From Acidovorax_G lacteus (GTDB lineage Bacteria > Pseudomonadota > Gammaproteobacteria > Burkholderiales > Burkholderiaceae_C), in NCBI RefSeq assembly GCF_039540375.1, contig NZ_BAABEX010000029.1, positions 310,001 through 374,000 on the forward strand: a stretch of 64,000 nucleotides of DNA, written 5' to 3'. The translations under genes were made by a program, and so were the position numbers. Under the pieces are notes generated by a model. It ran no database searches. It was not told the origin of the DNA and saw only the letters and a program-made list of their open reading frames with translations. Position 1 is the first letter of the stretch; each line of letters opens with the position of its first letter. Shown here one piece after another: positions 35,404-44,439 of this stretch.

Positions 35404-35933
35404 GCATGGAGTGTAGGGCGATGCTTGGGGCCGTGCCTCGGGCTGGGCAGCGCCTCTGCCGACACTTCTGGGTTCGGCCCACGGGTCGGCACTCACTGGG
35501 CGGTTGTGCCAGGCTGCGCGCGGGCGTCGGGGCCGCAGCCCCTATGCACAGGCCGGTGCGGTGTTGGCGGGTGCGCTGGGCCGACGGCGGGCAGGCGAGC
35601 GACCCGGTGCGGTGCCACGTCATCCGCTCGCCTCCGATGTTTCAGTATGCTATTAAATTGATAGCTGCTCGTGCTTGGTTTTTAAGCACGAGCGGCTTAA
35701 AACGCCTCCAGTCGATGGTGGGGAGGCCGAAGGGCGTTGCGGGCCTTGCGCACTTCCTCTGCGGCTCGGGCCCAAGACGCTTGTGGGGCGCCAAGCGGCC
35801 GCACACCGCGCTGAGCTTGGCGCTGCTGCCTGGCGCTGCAAGAGGGTGCGACGCGCGCTGCAAGCTCGTGTGTGGGGGCGGCTGGAGCGGACGCAGCGGC
35901 CGTGCGCCAGGCCCACCGTGCGCTGCGCCCGGC
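35404..35933. other. 530-base intergenic region with repeat copy B
   Basis: This stretch separates the ABC exporter from the lipocalin-like gene. Apart from repeat copy B at 35648-35709 I recognise nothing: reading frames on both strands have no family resemblance and no convincing ribosome site. The promoter of the ABC exporter should lie at its left end. Confidence 0.6.
35648..35709 (+). repeat. Dispersed palindromic repeat, copy B
   Basis: The copy starts TGCTATTAAATTGATAGCT; the stem GCTCGTGCTT (35667-35676) pairs perfectly with AAGCACGAGC (35684-35693) around a 7-base loop, followed by GGCTTAAAACGCCTCCA. It is the cleanest of the five copies in the window and lies mid-way in an intergenic region. 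Confidence 0.8.
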
Positions 35934-37121
35934 TTACAGCCGCAGCGCCCGTGCGTAGCCCGTCATCTCCAGGTAGCCCTGGCCCACGGCGCTGCCGCCC
36001 TCGTCGTGCAGGGTCGAGAGACCCTCCCAGTAAATGGCGCCGGTCGATGCGGTGCTGTCCAGCTCCTGCGCGTCGAGCAGGCTGCGCACCTCCCAGCGGC
36101 CTGCGGGCGTGTGCACGCGCCAGGCCACAGGGTAGCGTGCGCCGCTGTGCGGGCTGGTCCAGTGGCGCAGCGGCTCAAAGCGCACCTCGGGTGCCGCAAA
36201 AATGCGCAGCGCCCCGGCTGCGCTGCGCCACGATCCCCCGGCCCACAGCGCCGAGCCATCGGCCCGCCGCAGCCGGAACGCCGTGAGCGCGCTGCCGTCC
36301 TGCAGGTTCATGCCAATCCAGTCCCAGCCCACGGCTTCGGGGTGGAGCAGGGCTTCGCTCCACTCATGGTCCATCCACGCGCGGCAGGGGCCCGCGGCGG
36401 GGTCGATGTCGAAGCGTTGGCCCTGCACTGCCAAGCTGCCGCGCACGGCCAGCTGCGGCTGGCTGTAGTAGTAGCTGGCCTGCACCGCATCCGGCCCCTT
36501 GCGCGACAGGCCCTGCTGGCCCTGCAGCAGCAGCGGCTGGGTGCTGTCGCAAGTGAGCTGCAGGCCGAGCTGGCTGCCCTCCAGGTGGGCGGTGTAGCGG
36601 CTGCCGCGCGCGCCGCCGGGCAGGGCCAGGTCGGTGCGGCGCAGGGTCCAGTCTTGCAGGCGGATGTCGGTGTCGTGCTCAGCCGCCTCGGCAATCCCAA
36701 AGCCCGCGCGGGCGATGCGTTCGTCGTGCAGCAGGCGGCCGCCTTGCAGGTCGGTGAGGGCCGCATGGGCAAACAGCAGCTGTCGCGCGGCAAAGGCCGA
36801 CTGCAGGCTCTGTGTGCCATCCACCCGCGAGCGGAAGAACGTGACCTGAAACCCCCAGCGCCGCCCGCCGGCCGACCACGCCTGGCCCGTGATGTACCAC
36901 CACTCGGTGCGCAGCCCCGGGTGGCTGCCATGGTCGCGCGGAAACTGCAGCGCCCGCGCGGGCAGGGCCTGTGCTGCGCCCGGCCAGGCCGCAGGCAGGG
37001 CGGCCGCCCAGAGTCCGGCCTGGGCCAGCCACTGGCGGCGGCGCAGGCCCGGGCCAGGCTGGGCGGGCGAGGGCGGTTGGGCTGAAGGTGTTGCGCTCAA
37101 GGCGTTGACAGGGCCGGGCAT
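35934..37121 (-). CDS. Secreted lipocalin-like/CrtC (AttH-type) protein
   Basis: A 395-residue protein with a twin-arginine-like N terminus (LRRRQWLAQAGLWAAALPAAW, residues 26-46). The mature part starts with FPRDHGSHPGLRTEWWYITG, the hallmark of the hydroxyneurosporene synthase/AttH fold (two lipocalin-like barrels), and includes RAWMDHEWSEALL and WDWIGMNLQDG. Similar genes are usually next to an FtsX-type permease and an ABC ATPase; here those partners lie 3.4 and 6.6 kb away on the same strand. No carotenoid genes are nearby, so a hydratase role is unlikely. It lies 17 bases after the cysteine synthase-like gene. Confidence 0.82.
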   Translation of the reverse strand: MPGPVNALSATPSAQPPSPAQPGPGLRRRQWLAQAGLWAAALPAAWPGAAQALPARALQFPRDHGSHPGLRTEWWYITGQAWSAGGRRWGFQVTFFRSRVDGTQSLQSAFAARQLLFAHAALTDLQGGRLLHDERIARAGFGIAEAAEHDTDIRLQDWTLRRTDLALPGGARGSRYTAHLEGSQLGLQLTCDSTQPLLLQGQQGLSRKGPDAVQASYYYSQPQLAVRGSLAVQGQRFDIDPAAGPCRAWMDHEWSEALLHPEAVGWDWIGMNLQDGSALTAFRLRRADGSALWAGGSWRSAAGALRIFAAPEVRFEPLRHWTSPHSGARYPVAWRVHTPAGRWEVRSLLDAQELDSTASTGAIYWEGLSTLHDEGGSAVGQGYLEMTGYARALRL

Positions 37122-37138
37122 GGCCCGAGCCTACGCCA

Positions 37139-38194
37139 TCAGGCCAGGGCTTGCAGCAACTGGGCTTCAGCCGCGCTGCAGTCGCCCATGCAGCGGGCCA
37201 CCCAGTCGGGGTCGTGGTAGGTGGGCAGGTAGCGCTCACCCGCGTCGCACAGCAGCGACAGGATGGAGCCCTGCTCGCCGCGCGTGCGCATCTCGTGCGC
37301 CAGGGCCACCATGGCCACAAAGTTGGTGCCAGTGGACGGGCCCACGCGCCGCCCCAGCAGGCGCGACAACACACGCATGGCCGCCACCGACTCCACATCG
37401 GGCACGCACACCATGCGGTCCACCAGCGTGCGCACAAAGCTCGGCTCCACCCGTGGGCGGCCAATGCCTTCGATGCGCGAGCCGGGCGCGGTCAGCTGCG
37501 CGTCGCCCGTGCGGTGGTATTCGGCAAACACCGACCCGGCCGGATCGGCCACGCACACCCCGGTGGCATGGCGCTGGTAGCGGATGTAGCGGCCAATGGT
37601 GGCGCTGGTGCCACCGGTGCCCGCACCCACCACGATCCAGCGCGGTACCGGGTGCCGCTCGCGCTGCATCTGCGTGAACATGCTTTCGGCAATGTTGTTG
37701 TTGCCGCGCCAGTCGGTGGCCCGCTCGGCGTAGGTGAACTGGTCCATGTAATGGCCGCCGGTCTGCTGCGCCACGGTGCGTGCGGCGTCGTACACCTCGG
37801 CCGCGCTGTCCACAAAATGGCAGCGCCCGCCATGGAATTCGATCAGCGCCACCTTCTCGGCCGAGGTGCTGCGCGGCATCACCGCCACAAACGGCAGGCC
37901 CAGCAGGCGCGCAAAGTAGGCCTCGCTCACCGCGGTGGAGCCGCTGGACGCCTCCACAATCGTTGAGCCCTCGCGCACCCAGCCATTGCACAGCGCATAC
38001 AAGAACAGCGACCGCGCCAGCCGGTGCTTGAGACTGCCCGTGGGGTGGGTCGATTCGTCTTTGAGGTACAGGTCAATGCCCTGCGCCGCAAAGCCCGGCA
38101 GGCGCAGCGGAATCAGGTGCGTGTCGGCGCTGCGCTGGTAGTCGGCCTCGATGCGGGCAATGGCTTCGTGGAGCCAGGGGGAGGGGGTGGTCAT
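37139..38194 (-). CDS. PLP-dependent cysteine synthase/desulfhydrase family protein
   Basis: A 351-residue fold-type II PLP enzyme. The cofactor lysine is K56 in HPTGSLKHRLA, EASSGSTAVSEAYFA binds the substrate carboxylate, and GAGTGGTSATIGRY (about 182-195) binds the phosphate. It belongs to the CysK/CBS superfamily but is closer to the Cds1-like L-cysteine desulfhydrase group than to CysK or CysM, so whether it makes or degrades cysteine is open. ATG 38194 is chosen because MTTPSPWLHEAI aligns with the domain start. It ends 17 bases before the lipocalin-like gene and is probably co-transcribed with it. Confidence 0.82.
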   Translation of the reverse strand: MTTPSPWLHEAIARIEADYQRSADTHLIPLRLPGFAAQGIDLYLKDESTHPTGSLKHRLARSLFLYALCNGWVREGSTIVEASSGSTAVSEAYFARLLGLPFVAVMPRSTSAEKVALIEFHGGRCHFVDSAAEVYDAARTVAQQTGGHYMDQFTYAERATDWRGNNNIAESMFTQMQRERHPVPRWIVVGAGTGGTSATIGRYIRYQRHATGVCVADPAGSVFAEYHRTGDAQLTAPGSRIEGIGRPRVEPSFVRTLVDRMVCVPDVESVAAMRVLSRLLGRRVGPSTGTNFVAMVALAHEMRTRGEQGSILSLLCDAGERYLPTYHDPDWVARCMGDCSAAEAQLLQALA

Positions 38195-38672
38195 GGGGGG
38201 ATTGTCGGCCAGGCCGGCCCGTGGGCGAGGGGGCTTGGGGCGGGCATCAAGCAACGTGATGTGGGATTAGCTAGGCGAGCAGGCCGTGCGGTACCTGCGA
38301 CTGGTTGTGACTCGGGGCTGTTCTTTGGCCTCTTCTGCACCGCGGGCAATTACGTCCCCTAAAGGGCGCGAAAAGTCGCCTTCCACGGGAGTGGAAATGG
38401 CGATCAGTTCGGTACGTGGCAACTGGCTGCGAAGCGAGTGCATGAGCGCTCTGGAGTGTGCGAGGCCGAACGGTGTACTCAATCGGCAGTAGAAACGCAA
38501 CCTGCAAGACATAACACGCGCCACTCCCAGCTTTGTGCGCGAGCGATTGCATCGTATCTTATTGTGCGTCGCATACTTCAAGATGCTATTCTGTCCAAAT
38601 CCTTTTGTCTTTAATTGGATTGGCTGCGGTTCGATTCAAAGGTTGTTTTTGAAATGAATCTGGAGGGGTGAA
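38195..38672. other. Intergenic block with change in base composition
   Basis: The first part (to about 38500) is GC-balanced, with overlapping short open frames on both strands and no clear gene. The second part (about 38500-38672) is clearly AT-richer and continues into the orphan gene at 38673. TGCTATTCT at 38584-38592 resembles an extended -10 box for that gene. The composition change suggests a junction between DNA of different origin. Confidence 0.5.
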
Positions 38673-39101
38673 ATGGATTTTGTTGGTAAATATGAGGATT
38701 CAATTAAGGCTGCTGCGCTGGGAGATTTTTCTCGTCTTAATGATTTCATCGATCGTCTTCATGAAATTCCCCGCGATGGGGAGGGTTATGATCGGCTTCT
38801 CTCTTGCATAATTGAGAGTCACGATGGCGCGTCTTGCTCATTGAAAGTAACCATCTTGTCCGTGCTTTTTAAGCTGGATGGAAGAGTTGCCAGTGATATG
38901 GCTAGAAGGAATTTGGCCGAGGCATACAGAGATTTTCGCAATCATGGAAGCTACCTTCACCAAATCTTATTCACTATCAATCGTTTCGATGGTTTGAATT
39001 TGTCGACATCTTCAATTGAATATGACAGGAATATGCGTATCGCCTATGCCTTGGTCAATGGTTTGAATGTGGATGAGTTTTTGGCGAGCCTCCGGTGTTG
39101 A
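38673..39101 (+). CDS. Orphan AT-rich gene, protein of unknown function
   Basis: A 142-residue soluble, mildly acidic, probably all-helical protein without signal peptide or membrane segment. A very good ribosome site (GGAGGGG) lies before ATG 38673. Codon use is clearly different from the neighbours (many AAT, GAT, TAT, ATT and TTG codons), a sign of recent transfer. Its size, isolation and composition are like those of stand-alone immunity proteins of contact-dependent or type VI toxins, but no motif proves this and no toxin gene is next to it. I do not recognise the family. Confidence 0.7.
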   Translation: MDFVGKYEDSIKAAALGDFSRLNDFIDRLHEIPRDGEGYDRLLSCIIESHDGASCSLKVTILSVLFKLDGRVASDMARRNLAEAYRDFRNHGSYLHQILFTINRFDGLNLSTSSIEYDRNMRIAYALVNGLNVDEFLASLRC

Positions 39102-39139
39102 ATACGTCCATGGCGTTGATGTGAATTGCCTCGCACCCC

Positions 39140-39393
39140 TCACCAATCCTCCTCCACCGCCAGCACCGCATCCCGCCCCGCCGCCGCGCGCCCTGCCAGC
39201 CAGGTCGTGACGGTACCTGCCAGCACCACTGCGGCGGCCAGCGCCAGCAGGCGCAGGGTGGGCAGGGCCAAGTCCATGGTCCAGCGAAGGCTTTGCGGGT
39301 TGACCACATGCACCAGCACCACCGACACGGCCAGGCCCTCGTCAGCCAACACTGCGTAAACCTGCCGGCTAGTGAGCAACGTAGGCAATCGCC
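39140..39393 (-). pseudogene. 3' fragment of a second FtsX-type permease gene
   Basis: The reading frame ends with ...GRAAAGRDAVLAVEEDW and its stop, nearly identical to the C terminus of the intact permease at 40481. About 200 bases (39140-39338) match 40481-40679 with about ten differences by eye. Further in, the match continues as SRQVYAVLADEGLA against TRRQILAVVAGEGLA, but 15 codons present in the intact gene are missing. Upstream of about 39393 the similarity ends. It is therefore a degenerate duplicated 3' end with an internal 45-base deletion, lying between the orphan gene and the CPBP gene. Confidence 0.85.
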
Positions 39394-39491
39394 ACGCCGC
39401 CGGGGGCGGGTGATCTCGCCTGAACGACAATGCCGGCAAGCCCAAGCGTGCGGTACCGCTCAGGGGCCGTGCCGTTGTGAGGGAGCTTGCC

Positions 39492-40397
39492 ATGTGGACC
39501 CCATCTGAAAGTGCTCGCGCGCCTGACGCGCCTGTGGTGATTCGCTTTTTGCGGTTGCCGCCGGTACGGATGGTGTTGCTGGGATTCATCCTCGTGGTGT
39601 TGATGACCCTCAACACCGATGTGATGTCTGTTTACGCGGAACGCCCTGGCAAAGCGGTGCTGCACGTTGCAGCACTGGCGATTGCGGGCGTGGCGGTTTA
39701 TGTGGCGTATGCCCGTTTGATCGAGCAGCGCGCCGTGTCTGAGCTTGCCCTGGCGCGGATGGGGCGTGAACTGGGGCTGGGCCTGCTGCTGGGGGCAGGC
39801 CTGTACGCGGCTTGCGAGTTCATCCTGATGGCGCTGGGCATCTATCGCATCACAGGCTTGAACCCGCTGCACTACATGGTGCCTGCCATCGCCATGGCGC
39901 TAAGCTCCAGCGTGTACGAGGAATTGCTCTTCCGCGGCGTGGTGTTCGGCGCTCTCGAGCAGTGGCTGGGAAGTTGGGCAGCGCTTGTGATGTCGTCGCT
40001 CTTGTTCGGCCTGAGCCACCTGCTCAATCCACAAGGAACGCTGGAGGGCGCGCTGTTCATCGCGTTGGAGGCAGGGCTTCTGCTGGCCGCTGCGTACATG
40101 CTGACGCGTCGGCTGTGGTTGAGCGTGGGCTTTCACATGGCCTGGAACTACACCCAGTCGGCCATCTTTTCGGGGATTGTTTCGGGCAATGAGGCGCAGC
40201 AGGGGTGGATCCGATCGACCACCCATGGCCCGGACTGGCTGACCGGCGGTAGCTTCGGCGTGGAGTCGTCGGTGGTGGCATTGCTGCTGTGTACGACCGC
40301 AGGCCTCGTGCTGTTGCGCATGGCTGTTCGGCGGGGGCAGGTGGTGGCGCCGATCTGGCGGCGTACGGCCAAGGTCTCAGGCACCGCCCAGCGCTGA
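39492..40397 (+). CDS. CPBP family intramembrane protease
   Basis: A 301-residue membrane protein with about eight helices. The CPBP (CAAX protease/bacteriocin-processing-like) motifs are all present: E143-E144-L-L-F-R148 in SVYEELLFRGVVFG, FGLSHLLN (about 170) and VGFHMAWN (about 215), giving the glutamate and histidine active-site residues of this glutamate-type intramembrane protease family. The substrate is unknown. ATG 39492 is preferred over an in-frame GTG at 39477 because GGGAG lies 6-10 bases before it. It is on the strand opposite its neighbours and is flanked by direct copies of the permease 3' end. Confidence 0.88.
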   Translation: MWTPSESARAPDAPVVIRFLRLPPVRMVLLGFILVVLMTLNTDVMSVYAERPGKAVLHVAALAIAGVAVYVAYARLIEQRAVSELALARMGRELGLGLLLGAGLYAACEFILMALGIYRITGLNPLHYMVPAIAMALSSSVYEELLFRGVVFGALEQWLGSWAALVMSSLLFGLSHLLNPQGTLEGALFIALEAGLLLAAAYMLTRRLWLSVGFHMAWNYTQSAIFSGIVSGNEAQQGWIRSTTHGPDWLTGGSFGVESSVVALLLCTTAGLVLLRMAVRRGQVVAPIWRRTAKVSGTAQR

Positions 40398-40480
40398 ATC
40401 GGAGCGGTGACCGGGGTGCGCCTTGGGCGGCACCGTCTCGGGGCCGTCTGCAGGGTGGGAGGCGGCCTCTGCCCATCCCC

Positions 40481-43120
40481 TCACCAGTCCTCCTTCACCG
40501 CGAGCACCGCCTCCCGCCCCGCCGCCGCGCGCCCGGCCAGCCAGGCCGTGACGGTACCTGCCAGCACCACTGCAGCGGCCAGCGCCAGCAGGCGCAGGGT
40601 GGGCAGGGCCAAGTCCATGGTCCAGTGAAAGCTTTGCGGGTTGACCACGTGCACCAGCACCACCGACACGGCCAGGCCCAGGCCAGTGCCGGCCAGGGCC
40701 CCAAGGGCCGTCCAGGCCAGGCCTTCGCCGGCGACCACGGCCAGGATCTGTCGGCGCGTGAGGCCCAGGTGGGCGAGCAGGCCAAACTCCTTGCGGCGGG
40801 CCAGCACCTGGGCGCTGAAGCTGGCGGCCACGCCGAACAGGCCGATCGCGATGGCCACGGCCTGCAGCCAGTAGGTCACGGCGAAGCTGCGGTCAAAGAT
40901 CTGCAGCGAACGTTCGCGGATGGCCGTGGCCGATGCAAATTCAATCAGCGGGCCGGGCGGCGCGGCGCCGCCGCTGGCCTGGGCCAGGCTGCGGGCCTCG
41001 GCCTCGATGGCGTCGCGCAGCGCGGCCAGGTCGGCCCCGTCGCGCGGCCACAGGGCCAGGTCGCTGATGCGGCTGTCGCCCGTCAGGCGCAGGTGGTCGG
41101 CGCGGTCCAGCGCCACGGCACCGGCCTGGCGGGCGTAGTCACGCCACACGCCTGCTATAAAAAAGTGAGCTGGTTGTGCTTGATTTTGCTGGGCTTCAGG
41201 CCCAAAAGCCTTTGAAAGCGCGGGCCAGTCCTGTCCGGGCCGCACGCCATACAAGTCCACCACCGCTTCGCTGACGTACACCGCAATGCGGCCCGGTGGC
41301 ACCGGCAGCGGGTTGCCCACCAGCGGCAGCAGGCGCGCCGCGTCACCCCCCGATGCGGCACCGAAGGGGCGCGACAGCAGCGTGAGCGGTGGGCGCGCGG
41401 CGTCGAGCTGCACGCTGCTGGCGCGCAGCGGGTGCACGCGCTCCACCTCGGGCAGGCGGGCCACGGCGTCGGCCAGGGCGGCGGGCAGCAGGGCGGCGTC
41501 GCCCCCGCCGCCTGCGGCCAGGGCCGAGCGCGCGTACAGCGGCGAAGGCAGCACCACGTCCAGCCACTGCGTGACCGATCCGCGAAAGCTGGTGACCATG
41601 ACCGTCAGCGCCACCGCTAGGCTCAGGCTGGCCACCACGCCGCCCACAGCCACGGCGGCCGTGCCGTGCATGCGGCGCGCGCGTTCCACCGCCAGCATGG
41701 CCAGCGGGTGGCGGGACAGGTGCGGTGCCACGCCCTGCAGCGCGGCCTGGATGAGCACCGGCAGCAGCGCGATGCCGCCCACCAGCAGCAGCCCAATGGC
41801 CACGTATGCGCCCAGCGCCATGCCTGCCACCGGCGGGCTGGCCGTGAGCACCAGGCCCATCACCAGCAAGCACGCGCCGCCCCAGCGCAGGCCGCCGCCC
41901 GCCTGCACCACGCCCAGGCCCTTGAGCGTAGCCGCGGGGGCCAAGCGCTGGGCTGCGCGCGCGGGCCACCAGCCGCCGACCAGCGCAGCGCCCAGGCCCA
42001 GCAGACCGTACAGCGCGGCGGCGGCGGGGGCCCAGCGCAGCGGGGGCTCGACGCCCGCAAAGTAGCCGCCGCCCAGGTCGCCGCCCAGCAGGCGCAGGGC
42101 CGCCAGCGCCAGGCCCGTGCCCAGTGCCAGCCCTGCGGCGCTGCCGGCCAGCCCCAGCGCTGCCGATTCGGCCAGCACCAGGCCCAGGCGCTGGCGCGGC
42201 GTGGCCCCTAGCACGGCCAGCAGCGCCAGTTGCGGCGCGCGTTGCGTGACCCCCAGCGACAGCACCGAAAACACCAGGTACGCGCCCGTAAACAGCGCCA
42301 CCAGCGCCAGCACCGTGAGGTTGACCCGGTACGCGCGCGACAGGTTGCTGATGCGCTGCCCGGCATCGCCCGGCTCGGCCAGCACGGCCTGCGCGGGCCA
42401 GCCGGGAAGGGCCTGCAGCGCGACGCGCGCGGCAACCCGGTCGGTGCCGGGCCGCAGTTGCAGGTCGATGCGGCTGAGCTGGCCCGCGCGGTCCCAGGCG
42501 TGTTGCAGCGCGCCCAGGTCCATCACGGCCAGGGGCGCGCCCGGGGCTTGCACCCGGCCTTCGACCTGCACGCTGCTGCGCCCGAGCCCGCTGGCCAGCA
42601 CCAGGGGCGTGGCGGTGTCGGCGTCGGCGGGCAGGCCCAGCGCCTGCTGCGCAGCCGGGTTGAGGAACACCGCCCCGGGCGCGAGGATGGCCAGCCGGTC
42701 GCCGCCGCTGCGCACGCGCGGGGCCAGGCCCGGGGCCAGCGCACCCACCTGCAGCGCGTCCACGCCCAGCAGGCGCATCGGCACGCCGGGCTTGCCCGTG
42801 TCGCTGGGGGCGGGAGGGGCGGCCACCACGGCCAGCTCCAGCACGGGGCTGGCGCGGGCCACGAGCGGGTGCGTGGCCAACGTTGCGTACAAGGCCTCAG
42901 GCAACGTACCCTGGCTGGCGCGCACTTCCAAATCGGGCTCGCCATTGACGGTGCGCACGGCCTGCGAGAACTCTTCCAGCGCTGAGGCGTTGATCAGGTG
43001 CACGGCAAAGGCCAGCGCCACGCCCAGCATGACCGACACCACGGCCGCCAGGCTGCGCCACGGGTGGTGGCACAGCGTATGCCATGAAAAGGTACGGAGC
43101 AGGCCCCACATGGGTGGCAT
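40481..43120 (-). CDS. ABC transporter permease, FtsX type (two FtsX domains)
   Basis: An 879-residue permease with an N-terminal helix (FSWHTLCHHPWRSLAAVVSV), a large periplasmic domain, a first FtsX block (about 255-400), a middle membrane section (about 430-560), a second periplasmic domain and a C-terminal FtsX block (about 750-870). This is the layout of YbbP/AttFG-like permeases that work with a separate ATPase to extract lipophilic substrates. The likely ATPase is encoded at 43756-44439. ATG 43120 or 43111 is the start; the open frame further upstream overlaps the hsp20 promoter region. A dispersed repeat lies in frame inside it (41153-41219). Confidence 0.85.
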   Translation of the reverse strand: MPPMWGLLRTFSWHTLCHHPWRSLAAVVSVMLGVALAFAVHLINASALEEFSQAVRTVNGEPDLEVRASQGTLPEALYATLATHPLVARASPVLELAVVAAPPAPSDTGKPGVPMRLLGVDALQVGALAPGLAPRVRSGGDRLAILAPGAVFLNPAAQQALGLPADADTATPLVLASGLGRSSVQVEGRVQAPGAPLAVMDLGALQHAWDRAGQLSRIDLQLRPGTDRVAARVALQALPGWPAQAVLAEPGDAGQRISNLSRAYRVNLTVLALVALFTGAYLVFSVLSLGVTQRAPQLALLAVLGATPRQRLGLVLAESAALGLAGSAAGLALGTGLALAALRLLGGDLGGGYFAGVEPPLRWAPAAAALYGLLGLGAALVGGWWPARAAQRLAPAATLKGLGVVQAGGGLRWGGACLLVMGLVLTASPPVAGMALGAYVAIGLLLVGGIALLPVLIQAALQGVAPHLSRHPLAMLAVERARRMHGTAAVAVGGVVASLSLAVALTVMVTSFRGSVTQWLDVVLPSPLYARSALAAGGGGDAALLPAALADAVARLPEVERVHPLRASSVQLDAARPPLTLLSRPFGAASGGDAARLLPLVGNPLPVPPGRIAVYVSEAVVDLYGVRPGQDWPALSKAFGPEAQQNQAQPAHFFIAGVWRDYARQAGAVALDRADHLRLTGDSRISDLALWPRDGADLAALRDAIEAEARSLAQASGGAAPPGPLIEFASATAIRERSLQIFDRSFAVTYWLQAVAIAIGLFGVAASFSAQVLARRKEFGLLAHLGLTRRQILAVVAGEGLAWTALGALAGTGLGLAVSVVLVHVVNPQSFHWTMDLALPTLRLLALAAAVVLAGTVTAWLAGRAAAGREAVLAVKEDW
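41153..41219 (+). repeat. Dispersed repeat, copy E, inside the permease gene
   Basis: TGCTATAAAAAAGTGAGCT, GGTTGTGCTTGATTTTG and GGCCCAAAAGCCTTTGAAAG follow the layout of the other four copies, but the second stem half (expected AAGCACGAGC) is degenerate. On the coding strand it reads in frame as about 22 residues (SKAFGPEAQQNQAQPAHFF) in a periplasmic domain. It is the most diverged copy, as expected for one under coding constraint. Confidence 0.6.
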
Positions 43121-43298
43121 TGTGGCCCCGCCAGGCCCCGCGGTGCGGGCCGCGGGTTTTTGATGCGCATCAAACGGCTGCCACGCACCTCTTGAAGCGG
43201 GTGGGGGCGGTTCGTATCTTCCACCGCAGAGGGCGGCGCAACGGTGGCGCGGCCCCGCGAAACCCCATTCACCACCCCCTGACGGAAGGAGCAAGACC

Positions 43299-43727
43299 AT
43301 GAATTCCCTCGTGAGCCGCGGCAGTCTGTTCGACGACTTCTTCAAGGACCTGGCCCCCGGTTTTTATGTGCGGCCGCTGCACGGCGACCCGCTGCCAAGC
43401 CCCGCGCAGATCAAGATCGACGTGAAGGAAAACGACAGCGGCTATGTGGTGCATGCCGAGGTACCGGGCGTTGCCAAGGAAGACCTGCACGTATCGCTGG
43501 ACGGCAACGTGGTGAGCCTGCGCGCCGAGGTGCGCCAGCACGACCAGAAGACCGAAGGCGACAAGGTGCTGCGCGCCGAGCGCTACTACGGGGCGGTGGC
43601 GCGCAGCTTTCAGCTGCCCACCGACATTGACGCCACGCAGGCCCGCGCCAAGGTGGACAACGGCGTGCTCACGCTCACGCTCCCCAAAAAGCTGGTGAGC
43701 AGCGCGCAGCGCCTGCACATCGAGTAA
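43299..43727 (+). CDS. Small heat-shock protein, Hsp20/alpha-crystallin family
   Basis: A 142-residue holdase chaperone. The alpha-crystallin domain runs from about residue 38 to 135 (QIKIDVKENDSGYVVHAEVPG to the conserved NGVLTLTLPK). A ribosome site GGAAGGA lies 8-14 bases before the ATG. The gene interrupts the minus-strand run of ATPase and permease genes, pointing the opposite way, which suggests later insertion or rearrangement. I see no convincing heat-shock promoter or CIRCE element upstream. Confidence 0.93.
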   Translation: MNSLVSRGSLFDDFFKDLAPGFYVRPLHGDPLPSPAQIKIDVKENDSGYVVHAEVPGVAKEDLHVSLDGNVVSLRAEVRQHDQKTEGDKVLRAERYYGAVARSFQLPTDIDATQARAKVDNGVLTLTLPKKLVSSAQRLHIE

Positions 43728-43755
43728 GGCGGGGCGCAGCCAGCGCCCACCCGCA

Positions 43756-44435
<680 letters not shown>

Positions 44436-44439
<4 letters not shown>

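Noticed and set aside
35653..35916. Minus-strand frame of 87 codons between the ABC exporter and the lipocalin gene
   Set aside because: Its N terminus is coded by repeat copy B and the rest is Arg/Ser-rich low-complexity sequence, so it is unlikely to be a gene.
38286..38492. Plus-strand open frame of 68 codons before the orphan gene
   Set aside because: No ribosome site or family resemblance, and competing frames on the other strand. I treat it as part of the unexplained block.
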